DNA of 64,000 nt from JALCRY01 sp050946575 (GTDB taxonomy: Bacteria > Bacillota > Clostridia > Peptostreptococcales > Anaerovoracaceae), in NCBI GenBank assembly GCA_050946575.1, contig JBMNVB010000001.1, forward strand, positions 124,001 to 188,000. The letters are read 5' to 3'. Positions 51,523-60,777 of this stretch are shown here, piece by piece. The translations under genes were made by a program, and so were the position numbers. The notes beneath the pieces are model-generated. The model ran no database searches, had not been told where the DNA came from, and saw only the letters and a program-made list of their open reading frames with translations. Every line of letters starts with the position of its first letter. Position 1 is the stretch's first letter.

Positions 51523-51561
51523 AAAACCCGCACGTGTTAAATTTCCAACAGTGCGGGTTTT
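51523..51561 (-). terminator. Terminator after tRNA-Arg
   Basis: AAAACCCGCAC at 51523-51533 pairs with GTGCGGGTTTT at 51551-51561 (11 bp). T-rich tails lie on both sides; on the minus strand TTTTCTTTTA follows. Confidence 0.8.
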
Positions 51562-51562
51562 T

Positions 51563-51639
51563 TGGTGACCTCGGTGAGATTCGAACTCACGACACCAGCT
51601 TTAGGAGAGCTGTGCTCTATCCAACTGAGCTACGAAGCC
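51563..51639 (-). tRNA. tRNA-Arg (anticodon CCU), CCA encoded
   Basis: A 77-base minus-strand cloverleaf: acceptor GGCTTCG/CGAGGTC with G-U pairs, D arm GCTC/GAGC around AGTTGGATA, anticodon stem CAGCT/AGCTG with loop CTCCTAA (anticodon CCT in DNA), T arm with GTTCGAATC, then discriminator A and CCA. It reads AGG codons. A promoter-like TGGACA-17-TACCAT lies just upstream on the minus strand. Confidence 0.95.
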
Positions 51640-51695
51640 TGATATTTGCGTCATAAATGGTACCATAATCCTCAGCTTTTGTCCAGTTTCATCTA

Positions 51696-51724
51696 TTGTA
51701 CTTTTATTCTAATACTGCTATAAT
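51696..51724 (+). promoter_or_regulatory. Promoter of purB
   Basis: -35 TTGTAC at 51696-51701, 17-base spacer, -10 TATAAT at 51719-51724. The leader of about 75 bases ends in AGGAGG. Confidence 0.75.
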
Positions 51725-51806
51725 ATTTTGCGGAAAGATTAACTAAACATCTGTAAATACAAACGATTTTTGATGTTCATTAGTATTCACACAGGAGGAA
51801 TATTTA

Positions 51807-53246
51807 ATGCCTGAAGATAATACCGCTTATGTAAGCCCCTTTTCATCGAGATACCCGAGCAAGGAAATGAAATATCTTTTTTCGCCGGAGAAAAAATTCA
51901 CGACCTGGCGAAAGTTATGGGTCGCGCTCGCGGAAGCGGAACAGGAACTCGGACTCGACATAACCGACGAACAGATAGAAGAACTTCGCGCGCATGTAAA
52001 CGATATTAACTACGATGTCGCGAAAGAGCGGGAAAAGATTGTCCGCCACGACGTAATGTCGCATGTGTACGCTTACGGGCAGCAATGCCCGAAGGCGAAG
52101 GGAATCATCCATCTCGGCGCCACGTCCTGCTACGTGGGAGACAACACCGATCTTATTATCATTAAGGAAGGCCTTGATATAATAAAGAAAAAACTCGTGA
52201 ACGTGATCGCCCAGCTTGCCGACTTCGCGGAGAAATACAAGGACATGCCGACACTGGGATTCACTCATTTCCAGCCGGCGCAGCCGACTACAGTCGGAAA
52301 GCGCGCCACGCTCTGGATGAACGATCTCGTAATGGATCTCGAGGATCTGGAATATCTGCAGAGCACGATAAAGCTGCTCGGTTCCAAGGGCACGACCGGA
52401 ACTCAGGCCACATTCCTCGAGCTTTTTGACGGCGACTACGAAAAAGTCAGGAAACTGGACGGAATCATCGCGAAAAAGATGGGATATGAATCCTGCTATC
52501 CGGTATCCGGACAGACGTATTCGCGGAAAGTGGATTCGCGGACAGTCAACGTGCTCGCGGGCATTGCCGAAAGCGCGCATAAATTCTCGAACGACATCCG
52601 CCTTCTCCAGAATCTCAAGGAGATCGAGGAGCCGTTCGAAAAGACGCAGATCGGATCTTCCGCGATGGCGTACAAGCGCAATCCGATGAGGAGCGAGCGC
52701 ATGGCGAGCCTTTCGAATTATCTCATAAGCGACATGATGAACCCGGCTATCACAGCCGCGACACAGTGGTTCGAGCGCACGCTTGACGACTCCGCGAACA
52801 AGCGCGTGAGCATGAGCGAAGCGTTCCTGGCCTGCGACAGCATTCTCGAGCTTTACATCAATATCTCGTCGGGCCTCGTGATATATCCGAAAGTCATCCA
52901 TTCGCGGCTCATGAGCGAGCTTCCGTTCATGGCCACGGAAATAATCCTGATGGACGCGGTCGAAGCCGGCGGCGACAGACAGGAACTCCACGAGCGGATC
53001 AGAGTCCACTCGATGGAGGCGGGAAGACGCGTGAAAGAAGAAGGCGCGGAGAACGACCTTATCGACCGCATTGCAGCGGATCCGGCGTTCCCGCAGGGAA
53101 AAGAAGAGCTCATGAAGCTTATGAAACCGGAAAATTTCGTGGGATGCGCTCCGGAACAGACAGAAGACTATCTGAACGGAGTCATCCGGCCGATACTGGA
53201 GAAAAACGAGGATCTCATTGGCGTCACAGCCGAGATAAACGTTTGA
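51807..53246 (+). CDS. purB: Adenylosuccinate lyase
   Basis: This 479-residue enzyme removes fumarate from SAICAR and adenylosuccinate in purine synthesis. The fumarase/lyase superfamily signature is GSSAMAYKRNPMRSERM near 287. Further motifs are KGIIHLGATSCYVGDNTD near 98 and GFTHFQPAQPTTVGKR near 149 with the catalytic histidine. Length and the long C-terminus match the Firmicutes/eukaryote-like PurB form. It leads an operon with purA and a TetR gene. Confidence 0.96.
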   Translation: MPEDNTAYVSPFSSRYPSKEMKYLFSPEKKFTTWRKLWVALAEAEQELGLDITDEQIEELRAHVNDINYDVAKEREKIVRHDVMSHVYAYGQQCPKAKGIIHLGATSCYVGDNTDLIIIKEGLDIIKKKLVNVIAQLADFAEKYKDMPTLGFTHFQPAQPTTVGKRATLWMNDLVMDLEDLEYLQSTIKLLGSKGTTGTQATFLELFDGDYEKVRKLDGIIAKKMGYESCYPVSGQTYSRKVDSRTVNVLAGIAESAHKFSNDIRLLQNLKEIEEPFEKTQIGSSAMAYKRNPMRSERMASLSNYLISDMMNPAITAATQWFERTLDDSANKRVSMSEAFLACDSILELYINISSGLVIYPKVIHSRLMSELPFMATEIILMDAVEAGGDRQELHERIRVHSMEAGRRVKEEGAENDLIDRIAADPAFPQGKEELMKLMKPENFVGCAPEQTEDYLNGVIRPILEKNEDLIGVTAEINV

Positions 53247-53340
53247 TCATAAATGCATTACCGCTGGGGAGCGCCTTCGGGCGTGAGTAAACGGAGCAAG
53301 TTGTTTCCAACTGTCAGATTCAGAAAGAGGTAAGTACATC

Positions 53341-54630
53341 ATGGTCAAAGCAGTTGTAGGTGCTAATTGGGGCGACGAGGGAAAAGGAAAGATAACGGAC
53401 ATGCTCGCGAAGGACGCCGATATCGTATGCAGATTCCAGGGCGGCGCGAACGCGGGACACACAATAAAAAACGAATACGGAAAATTTGCATTGCATCTTC
53501 TTCCGTCGGGAGTGTGTTCCCCGCACGTAACGAACGTCCTCGGGAACGGCGTGGCTCTCGATATCGACAAGTTCATCGCGGAAATAGAAGACATCACGTC
53601 CAAGGGCGTGCCGAAGCCGAAAATACTCGTTTCGGACAGAGCGCAGGTGATGATGCCGTATCACATTCTGTTCGATACATACGAAGAAGCGAGACTCGCC
53701 GGAAAATCATTCGGTTCCACGAAATCCGGCATTGCTCCGATGTTTTCGGACAAATACGCCAAGATCGGCTTCCAGGTGAATGAGCTTTTCATGCCGGAAA
53801 ACGAGCTGCGGGACAAGATAAACAATGTCTGCACACTGAAAAACGTGATGCTCGAGCATCTTTACCACCAGCCGCTGCTCGATCCGGACGAACTGTACAG
53901 AACGTGCAGAGACTACGCGGAAAAGATCGAGCCGTACATGGCGGACACTTCGGCGTTTCTCATCAATGCGCTGAAAGAGGATAAGAGGATCCTTGTAGAG
54001 GGCCAGCTCGGGACTCTGAAGGACACGGATCACGGGATCTATCCCATGGTCACATCCTCTTCGACACTCGCGGGGTATTCGACAATAGGGCTCGGGATCC
54101 CGCCGTACACGATCACGCAGGTAGTGACCGTGGCGAAGGCGTATTCCAGCGCTGTCGGCGGAGGAGCGTTCGTGAGCGAACTGTTCGGCGAAGAAGCGGA
54201 GGAACTGAGAAGGCGCGGCGGCGACGGCGGCGAATACGGCGCTACTACGCACAGGCCGAGAAGAGTCGGCTGGTTCGATGCGGTGGCCACGAGATACGGA
54301 TGCAGACTCCAGGGGGCGACGGAAGTGGCGCTCACTGTGCTCGATCCGCTCGGGTATCTCGACGAGATACCGATCTGCGTCGCATACGAACTCGGCGGAA
54401 AAGAGATTCACGACTTCCCGCATTCGACTGACCTGTACAAGGCGAAGCCGGTACTCAAAAATATGCCGGGCTGGAAATGCGACATCACAGGCATCCGCGA
54501 ATTCGATAAACTTCCGAAGGAAGCTCAGGATTATGTGAATGAAATAGAGAAGCTTATCGGATTCCCGATCACGATGGTCTCGAACGGGCCGGGACGTGAA
54601 GACATTATCTACAGAGAACCGAGGATCTAG
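53341..54630 (+). CDS. purA: Adenylosuccinate synthetase
   Basis: This 429-residue GTP-dependent enzyme joins IMP and aspartate, the first step to AMP; PurB completes it. The N-terminal P-loop GANWGDEGKGKITDMLA carries the catalytic Asp, followed by RFQGGANAGHTI, the Gly-rich GQLGTLKDTDHGIYPMVTSS region, and the C-terminal VSNGPGREDII. In the 94-base gap after purB a GCGCC/GGGCG hairpin and an AGTTG/CAACT hairpin are visible, which may set relative expression. GAGGT precedes the ATG. Confidence 0.97.
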   Translation: MVKAVVGANWGDEGKGKITDMLAKDADIVCRFQGGANAGHTIKNEYGKFALHLLPSGVCSPHVTNVLGNGVALDIDKFIAEIEDITSKGVPKPKILVSDRAQVMMPYHILFDTYEEARLAGKSFGSTKSGIAPMFSDKYAKIGFQVNELFMPENELRDKINNVCTLKNVMLEHLYHQPLLDPDELYRTCRDYAEKIEPYMADTSAFLINALKEDKRILVEGQLGTLKDTDHGIYPMVTSSSTLAGYSTIGLGIPPYTITQVVTVAKAYSSAVGGGAFVSELFGEEAEELRRRGGDGGEYGATTHRPRRVGWFDAVATRYGCRLQGATEVALTVLDPLGYLDEIPICVAYELGGKEIHDFPHSTDLYKAKPVLKNMPGWKCDITGIREFDKLPKEAQDYVNEIEKLIGFPITMVSNGPGREDIIYREPRI

Positions 54631-54647
54631 ATAACGGAGGTCAATAA

Positions 54648-55304
54648 ATGAAAACCAAAGATCGAATCATTGAGAAGGCGATAGAGATGTTCAATGAGAA
54701 GGGCGCGGCGAATGTCAGCACCGTACAGCTTTCCGAAGCGCTCGGGATCAGCCCCGGAAATCTGTATTACTATTTCATTAACAAGGAGCATCTGATCAGG
54801 ACTATCTTTGAAGAACAGATAATGCCTAATACAGATATCCTGTTTATGAGAGAAGATCTGAGTCATTCGGAGAACGGCATCCTGAAATTCTTCGAGGATT
54901 ATACGAAGGCTGTCTACAGATACAGATTCTTCTATGCTGAGACCTATGCTCTGCTGAGGACCGATCCGGATCTGCTGGAAATCTATAATCCGAGATGCGC
55001 GAATCTGCAGGAACGCCTGATGGTCGCGGTCGACAGCTGGGTGGAGACAGGCATTATAGAGGAAACGTCGGACACCATCAAGCATTTCCTCGTGGAGAAC
55101 CTGTGGACAGTCGGACAGACACTGCCGCACTATATCGAAATAGTAAAGGGAGTGAGTGATCCTGAAGTTATCACGAAGGAGACCGTCCTGCATTATTTCA
55201 CGATAATCTCGCCGTATCTGACAAAACCGGCGCGCGACAGAATGATCGTCCTGCTGAAGAAAAAAGGTTTTGCCGGAGAGCATAATCTGGATGACATGCA
55301 TTGA
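54648..55304 (+). CDS. TetR-family transcriptional regulator
   Basis: This 218-residue protein has a typical N-terminal helix-turn-helix (about 4-50: IIEKAIEMFNEKGAANVSTV, ALGISPGNLYYYFINKEHLI) and a helical ligand domain. The latter has an aromatic-rich YRYRFFYAETYALL stretch. It starts 17 bases after purA behind GGAGG, so it is probably on the purB-purA transcript. Whether it regulates purine genes is unknown. Confidence 0.9.
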   Translation: MKTKDRIIEKAIEMFNEKGAANVSTVQLSEALGISPGNLYYYFINKEHLIRTIFEEQIMPNTDILFMREDLSHSENGILKFFEDYTKAVYRYRFFYAETYALLRTDPDLLEIYNPRCANLQERLMVAVDSWVETGIIEETSDTIKHFLVENLWTVGQTLPHYIEIVKGVSDPEVITKETVLHYFTIISPYLTKPARDRMIVLLKKKGFAGEHNLDDMH

Positions 55305-55325
55305 TGAAAATAAGCATTGATGTGA

Positions 55326-55356
55326 AAGGACCCGCCTGCCGGACGGGTCCTTGATT
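55326..55356. terminator. Terminator between the TetR and aminotransferase genes
   Basis: AAGGACCCG/CGGGTCCTT, a 9-bp stem with a 9-base loop, T-rich after it on the plus strand and useful to both converging genes. Confidence 0.75.
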
Positions 55357-55362
55357 TATATA

Positions 55363-56466
55363 TCATACATTTTCCTGTTCTTCGATCTCGCGCACGATCT
55401 TCACCAGACCGTCGTTCGCCGGGACTCTTACCCGGACTCCCTTCTTCCCGACGCCGGTGAAATCCTTTCCGGCTTCTGTCTTCGCGCCGTGCTTCAGGAA
55501 CACCTCGCTCAGATCCGCGTCAGTATCTGTCGTTATCAGCATGATCGGCACGGTGTCCGTCGTTTCCGACACATGCAGTTTATGGATGGAATCTATGACC
55601 TTGCGTTTTACCGACGCGATTTTTTCGCGGCTCCTTTCAAGATGATCCGGATCTTCCAGCGCCATCGACACGACTCTGTACGCGAATTCGTTCAGCGACA
55701 TCTCTATATTCGCCCTGTTGAACAGTTCGGCCGCCTCTTTGTCCATCATGGCGTATCCGCAGCGCAGGCCCGCGAGTCCGAATCCCTTTGAGAACGATTT
55801 TACGACGATGAGATTTCTGTATTCTTCGAGAAGATTCGCCGCCGAGTTCGATTTCGGCATGAAATCGCCGTACGCCTCGTCCACGATTATCGCGCGGTCA
55901 AGGTCCCTCGCCTTCTTCACGCACTTTTCAATCTCCGCGACCGGTACGGCCTGTCCTGTGGGGTTGTTTGGATTGTCAAGATAGAACAGACGGTGTTCCG
56001 AAGACATATTGCTCATGAATTCTTCAGTGTCGAATTTGTATTTGTTCTCCGGCCTCAGATATACATATTCTGTCAGCCCGCCGTCTATCTTCACGTCTGT
56101 TTCGTAAGACGAGAACGTCGGCCCGTTCATCAGTACTTTAGAACCCGGATCGACAAACATCCTGTTTATTCCGTTCAGCACTCCCATCGAACCGACTGAC
56201 ACTCCTATGTTCCAGGCGTCAAGGTTTACCTGATCTTTGAAAAATTCAGCGATCTTCGCTTTCAGTTCCATATACGGAAAACCCGGATATTCCGTAATGT
56301 CTATCTTCGAAACGTTGTCGACCATCCACTTGTCAATTGTTTTCGGATGTCCGAACGGGTTCACGCCGAGCGAGCAGTCGAGAAGATCTTTCGGCTGCGG
56401 CGCGCTTTTGCCGTCGTCCAGATACGACTCGCTTACGAACGTGTCAAAAACATGTCTGTATTCCAT
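55363..56466 (-). CDS. PLP-dependent aminotransferase, HisC/CobD-like
   Basis: This 367-residue class I/II aminotransferase has a PLP-binding site SFSKGFGLAGLRCGY with the Schiff-base lysine, DNPNNPTGQAVP, and IVDEAYGDFMP. The start LLDCSLGVNPFGHP resembles the N-terminus of histidinol-phosphate aminotransferases and threonine-phosphate decarboxylase. No his or cob genes are adjacent, so the amino acid substrate remains open. It is a single-gene unit upstream of a TetR gene in the same orientation. Confidence 0.88.
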   Translation of the reverse strand: MEYRHVFDTFVSESYLDDGKSAPQPKDLLDCSLGVNPFGHPKTIDKWMVDNVSKIDITEYPGFPYMELKAKIAEFFKDQVNLDAWNIGVSVGSMGVLNGINRMFVDPGSKVLMNGPTFSSYETDVKIDGGLTEYVYLRPENKYKFDTEEFMSNMSSEHRLFYLDNPNNPTGQAVPVAEIEKCVKKARDLDRAIIVDEAYGDFMPKSNSAANLLEEYRNLIVVKSFSKGFGLAGLRCGYAMMDKEAAELFNRANIEMSLNEFAYRVVSMALEDPDHLERSREKIASVKRKVIDSIHKLHVSETTDTVPIMLITTDTDADLSEVFLKHGAKTEAGKDFTGVGKKGVRVRVPANDGLVKIVREIEEQENV

Positions 56467-56605
56467 AATTCTCTCCCTTCCGCAGGCGCACTTCCGCCTG
56501 CTGAATCGTTAAAATTACTATATACGCGGCGGTCTGCCCCGTCAAGAAAGCCCACTGTCTGTTTTTTCGTCGGAATGTCAATGAATATTCTGGCATCCGG
56601 ACCGA

Positions 56606-56643
56606 ATAAAAATACCGCTCCGGCACCACCCCGGAGCGGTATT
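56606..56643 (-). terminator. Terminator after the second TetR gene
   Basis: Minus strand: AATACCGCTCCGG/CCGGAGCGGTATT, a 13-bp stem with a 7-base loop followed by TTTATT. Confidence 0.88.
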
Positions 56644-56668
56644 CTGCAAATTAAAAAAAGTTCTGATC

Positions 56669-57304
56669 TCAGCGATTGACCTCTATTCCGGCATCCCGAA
56701 TGACACCGTATATCCCATCGAATATCAGCCTGAATCCCCATTCTCTGGTTTCCGGCGTATTTTCCACATCGCCCTTCACCAGCCTGGAGACGAAATCAAG
56801 CGTAGAATCCACTATATGCATCCATACAACGGATACGACACTTTCATTTCTCAGATTCAGCTCTTCTACCGCGACATTAATATACTTCAGGAAATTGCCG
56901 TTGTACGCTCTCCTGATCCGCTTCAAGTAGCTCTGATATCTTTTTGAATACCTGAATTCGTGGTAGAACAGTGTGTATTGCGGATGTTCGATAAAATATC
57001 CGAAATATGCGCGCCAAAGTTTTTCAAGCGAACCCACAAGATCAGTTTTCATCTCGTTCATGCTCTCTACGCTGCTCATCAGACGTTGATCAAGCTCCCG
57101 GTCGATGCTTTCGAAACAGGAACTTATCAGTTCATCCTTGCCGGTGAAATAATTGTAGATATTCCCTTCCGCCATTCCCGTGCGCTGTGCGAGATGCTTC
57201 GTCCTGAAATTCTCAAGCCCTTCCTCCGCGATCAGCTCGACCGTGGCGTCCATCAGCCTGGACTTGGTAATTTCACTCTTTTTTCGGTGTTCTTGCGTAT
57301 TCAT
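56669..57304 (-). CDS. TetR-family transcriptional regulator
   Basis: This 211-residue protein carries an HTH at residues 15-60 (RLMDATVELIAEEGLENF, RTGMAEGNIYNYFTGKDELI) followed by a helical effector domain with FGYFIEHPQYTLFYHEFRYSKRY. It has its own promoter (57366-57394) that overlaps the 3' end of the ECF transporter gene, in the same direction. It could control that operon, but no operator is evident. GGGAGG precedes the ATG. Confidence 0.9.
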   Translation of the reverse strand: MNTQEHRKKSEITKSRLMDATVELIAEEGLENFRTKHLAQRTGMAEGNIYNYFTGKDELISSCFESIDRELDQRLMSSVESMNEMKTDLVGSLEKLWRAYFGYFIEHPQYTLFYHEFRYSKRYQSYLKRIRRAYNGNFLKYINVAVEELNLRNESVVSVVWMHIVDSTLDFVSRLVKGDVENTPETREWGFRLIFDGIYGVIRDAGIEVNR

Positions 57305-57365
57305 TTAAATCCTCCCAAATTAAAAAAAACCGCATTTCCCTCAAATGCCTATCCACACAATCAGT

Positions 57366-57394
57366 ATAATACCACGGTTTAGAGCGATTTTCAA
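57366..57394 (-). promoter_or_regulatory. Promoter of the TetR gene at 56669
   Basis: Minus strand: -35 TTGAAA (57394-57389), 17-base spacer, -10 TATTAT (57371-57366). Confidence 0.7.
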
Positions 57395-59898
57395 GTATTG
57401 GAAGAATAGTTTTGCACAGCCAGTCCAAATTTTTTCTTAATTCGCTCTATTTTCGATATCATGGGCTTCGCCAGAAGCGCCGTAAATATTACGGTAGCAA
57501 TGCCGAATATCGTGTTGATAGGGAGGGCCGTCCCATACACTCCCAATACAGTCGCGAGCGTGGGCTCCGGCGTCATTGCAAAAATCGTATTAATATCGAC
57601 TATCCCTCCGTAGATCGCGAACGCCGCTATAAACCCGTAAATGCACATCAGTACATTGCTGCTCCTCGCTCTGTCGTTGTTCAGGATGAGTCCTGCGATA
57701 AGGCCCACCATGCCCATGGCGAACATCTGCCACGGGGTCCACGGGCCCTGCCCGAACATGAAATTCGTGATCAGCGGGATCAGCGAGCCTGTCACGAAGC
57801 CGGTCTCCGGACCGAGGCACGCGCCCGCTATCAGGGTTATCGCCGCGGAAGGCTTTATCTCCGGAGCCGCGAAGAAAATCGCGTTCCCGAGTACGCCGAG
57901 CGTGACGAGCACGGCAGTGACGACTACTTCTCTCTCGTGCGGTCTCTTCCGCTCGAACATCAGGAAAAACGGCACCTGTCCGTACAGCACTATAAGCATG
58001 CTGACGATGTAGTAACTGCGTGAATGGCCGTATTTTATACCGAGCATCAGCGTCAGCGCGGCGAATACTACCGCTCCTAAGGTAAGAGCGGCGCGTTTTC
58101 CCGTGCCTGCAGAATTCTCGGTGATGATCCTCGTTTCGACGACGTGATCCTCCCCGGGGTCTCCGCCCGCGGAGCCTGATCCGGGGCCTTCAGAGCCGTT
58201 TCCCGTCGTATCGTTAATAGGCGATGCATCACCGCCGCCGCTGCCTTCCGGGCCGCCGGTGTTCTCCGAGACCAGCTCCGCCACATCAGCGGCTGTCACT
58301 GCATTGATGAATACATGCCTCGACATCCTGTTCGCGGAAGTTGTGTAGAAACTGTTCCCGCTGAAGAATTCGCGGGGCGATCCCTCGGCCGTGATCTGGC
58401 CGTTGAAGAACATCCCGCACCTGTCCGCGTACTGCGCGCAGAATTCTATGTCATGTGAAACAATGATCACGGTCATTCCCGCGCACGCGAGGCGTGAAAG
58501 CACTCCGGCAAGCTTCGCCTTGAATTCATTGTCGATCCCCTTCGTCGGTTCATCGAGCAGAAGGATGTCGGGTTCCGTGAGCAGGACCTTGGCGAGAGCC
58601 GCGCGCTGCTGCTCCCCGCCGGAAAGGTCATACGGGTGCCGGTCGAGCAGATTTCCGATATCCGCTTCTTCCGCCGCTTTTCTGACACGCCCGGATTTTT
58701 CTTCTTTGGATATATCAATGCCTTCGAGCGATGCCAGCAGATCCTTTTCCACGGTGTCGCTCCCGAATACCGTCTGTGCGTCCTGCGGGAGCATCCCGAC
58801 CGTGCCGCTCGTCTTTATCTTTCCTTTATATGGTCTCAGTTTCCCGCCGAGGATCCTGAGCGTCGTTGTCTTCCCTGTGCCGTTCCCGCCGACGAGCGCG
58901 TATATCTCACCGCGCCTTACTTCCAGATCCAGACCTTTTATGACATCGGCGGAATCGCGTTCATATCTGAAACTGGCGCTCTTTACGGATACAGCCGTTT
59001 CTCCTCCGTCCGGGGCGCCGCCTTCCGGAAGTCTGTCCTTTATTATTTCCCTTCCCGAAAGCAGTCTGTCGAGATACTTCCTGCCTTCTCTTACATCGAC
59101 CGGGCATGCGAGATTTTCTCCGATGCCGCGCCCGCTGAGTTCAGAGTATATCCGGACGGGAGCAGGCATTGAAAGCAGCATGCCGCCCGCGCCGCGCGCC
59201 GCCGCGCGCCCCGCTTCCGCGGGAGTTCCGTCAGCCACGATCCGTCCTTCGTCCATTATTATCACCCGGTCCGCCTGCGGCATCACCTCATCAAGGCGGT
59301 GTTCCGTCATTATCACCGTCATGCCGGTATCGAGGTTCAGTTTTTTCAGCATGTCGAACAGGTCCGACGCCGCGGAAGGGTCAAGCTGCGACGCCGGTTC
59401 GTCAAGGATCAGTACGTCCGGACGCATCGCGGTCACCGCCGCCAGGTTCAGAAGCTGCTTTCCTCCGCCGGAAAGCTCCGAGACTTTATCCTCGAACCTT
59501 GACTGCAGGCCGAAATATGTCGCCGTCTCCGCCACCCTCATGCGGATCGTCCTGTTATCCATCCCGAGCGACTCGAGACCGAACGCCAGCTCGTGCCAGA
59601 CCTTGTCCGTCACGATCTGGTTGTCGGGATCCTGGAGCACGAATCCGATCGACGACGCCTGCTCTCTTTCAGAGACCGAATCGATCGGCCGCCCCATATA
59701 CATAATGCTGCCGGACCTTGTGCCGTGCGGCGCGAGCACAGATTTCAGATTCCGCAGCAATGTCGTCTTCCCGCATCCCGATTTCCCGCACAGCAGAACG
59801 AACTCCCCGCGGTCCACCGAAAACGTCACATCCCGGACGGCGGGCATTGATGCTTCCGCGTATGTGAATGTCAGATCTCTGACCGCAAACGCTTCCAT
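57391..59898 (-). CDS. ECF transporter ATPase-ATPase-S component fusion
   Basis: This 835-residue single chain contains three ECF parts. ATPase 1 (about 1-270): Walker A GKSGCGKTT at 38-46, signature LSGGGKQLL, Walker B VLILDEPAS. ATPase 2 (about 305-540): Walker A GGNGTGKTT, signature LSGGEQQRA, LLLDEPTKG, switch SHD. A Gly/Ser/Pro-rich linker (about 560-610) leads to a six-helix S component (about 625-820) with GACLGPETGFVTGSLIPLI and FGQGPWTPWQMFAMGM. The S part is of the general vitamin-type ECF_trnsprt class. The ATG at 59898 with GGGAGG 7 bases ahead is chosen; it overlaps the ecfT gene by 28 bases. Confidence 0.93.
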   Translation of the reverse strand: MEAFAVRDLTFTYAEASMPAVRDVTFSVDRGEFVLLCGKSGCGKTTLLRNLKSVLAPHGTRSGSIMYMGRPIDSVSEREQASSIGFVLQDPDNQIVTDKVWHELAFGLESLGMDNRTIRMRVAETATYFGLQSRFEDKVSELSGGGKQLLNLAAVTAMRPDVLILDEPASQLDPSAASDLFDMLKKLNLDTGMTVIMTEHRLDEVMPQADRVIIMDEGRIVADGTPAEAGRAAARGAGGMLLSMPAPVRIYSELSGRGIGENLACPVDVREGRKYLDRLLSGREIIKDRLPEGGAPDGGETAVSVKSASFRYERDSADVIKGLDLEVRRGEIYALVGGNGTGKTTTLRILGGKLRPYKGKIKTSGTVGMLPQDAQTVFGSDTVEKDLLASLEGIDISKEEKSGRVRKAAEEADIGNLLDRHPYDLSGGEQQRAALAKVLLTEPDILLLDEPTKGIDNEFKAKLAGVLSRLACAGMTVIIVSHDIEFCAQYADRCGMFFNGQITAEGSPREFFSGNSFYTTSANRMSRHVFINAVTAADVAELVSENTGGPEGSGGGDASPINDTTGNGSEGPGSGSAGGDPGEDHVVETRIITENSAGTGKRAALTLGAVVFAALTLMLGIKYGHSRSYYIVSMLIVLYGQVPFFLMFERKRPHEREVVVTAVLVTLGVLGNAIFFAAPEIKPSAAITLIAGACLGPETGFVTGSLIPLITNFMFGQGPWTPWQMFAMGMVGLIAGLILNNDRARSSNVLMCIYGFIAAFAIYGGIVDINTIFAMTPEPTLATVLGVYGTALPINTIFGIATVIFTALLAKPMISKIERIKKKFGLAVQNYSSNT

Positions 59899-60761
59899 CT
59901 GACCGCCTCCCTTCCGTTCAGGATCACGGGCATGAAGCACATGAGCCCGTAAATAATGTAGACCGGCAGCGTGCGCGCGCTCACCGCCGCGTAGGAAATT
60001 TCAGGATAGTATGTAAACGTGCAGTATCCGAGAGCGCCTCCCGCGATCACTGCCGCTGTCGCCGTAAGAAGCAGCACCAATGCGGCGATGTCACGCCCGT
60101 CCCATCTGTAATTCGAGTAGGCGGTCCTCCCGCGCAGCCCGTATCCGCGCGAGCGCATCGAGTCGGCCGTGTCGACCGCGTTCTCGAGTGCCCATGTCAT
60201 CATTATAGAAAATGTCCTTGCGCCCTTTTTTACGCGAACGGAAAATCCGGGCTTCCCTCCCGCAGAAGGGATCCCCGATGCGGCCTCGCGGACCTTCGCG
60301 AGGTGTTCCCGGAACTTCGGGATAAACCTGAGCGCCATTGAAAATACAAGAGAAACGTGAGGTGCGAGCTTCCCGAAGATGTACATGAACTTGTCCGTCG
60401 TCATGATCTCGCTGTAGCAGCGGCACCATAAGATGATGGCGCTGAACATGAAGCCCGTCATCACGCCGTATACTATCGATTCAAGAGTGATCGGATTGTA
60501 TCCGATGTACCCGATGAAAGTGCTTCCGTAATGATTGAAAAGAGCGTTTATAACAGTGACTATTACCGTCAGCGGCAGCAGCCACTTGAAAAAAAGCCCG
60601 GCCGCTTTGCGGCCGAGAAGATATATTGCATATGACATCGCTCCCGCGAACGCCGCGGCAAGCATCAGCGGATGAAGAAAAATAACTCCGAACACAATGA
60701 CAGCGCCGAAAAAAATGAAATTTATCACCGGATGATAAGTAGCAAAAATATCCCTGACCAT
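59871..60761 (-). CDS. ECF transporter T component
   Basis: This 296-residue membrane protein is EcfT/CbiQ-like. Early helices (12-50) are followed by VSLVFSMALRFIPKFREHL and the coupling motif ADSMRSRGYGLRGR, which contacts the ATPases. It is dedicated to the fused ATPase-S protein encoded immediately downstream (28-base overlap). It follows the DUF4430 lipoprotein gene by 16 bases, and the three genes form one operon. Confidence 0.94.
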   Translation of the reverse strand: MVRDIFATYHPVINFIFFGAVIVFGVIFLHPLMLAAAFAGAMSYAIYLLGRKAAGLFFKWLLPLTVIVTVINALFNHYGSTFIGYIGYNPITLESIVYGVMTGFMFSAIILWCRCYSEIMTTDKFMYIFGKLAPHVSLVFSMALRFIPKFREHLAKVREAASGIPSAGGKPGFSVRVKKGARTFSIMMTWALENAVDTADSMRSRGYGLRGRTAYSNYRWDGRDIAALVLLLTATAAVIAGGALGYCTFTYYPEISYAAVSARTLPVYIIYGLMCFMPVILNGREAVRWKRLRSEI

Positions 60762-60777
60762 TCTCTCACATCCCGCG

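Noticed and set aside
53247..53340. Purine or ZTP-type riboswitch between purB and purA
   Set aside because: Only two small hairpins are visible; conserved riboswitch cores could not be matched.
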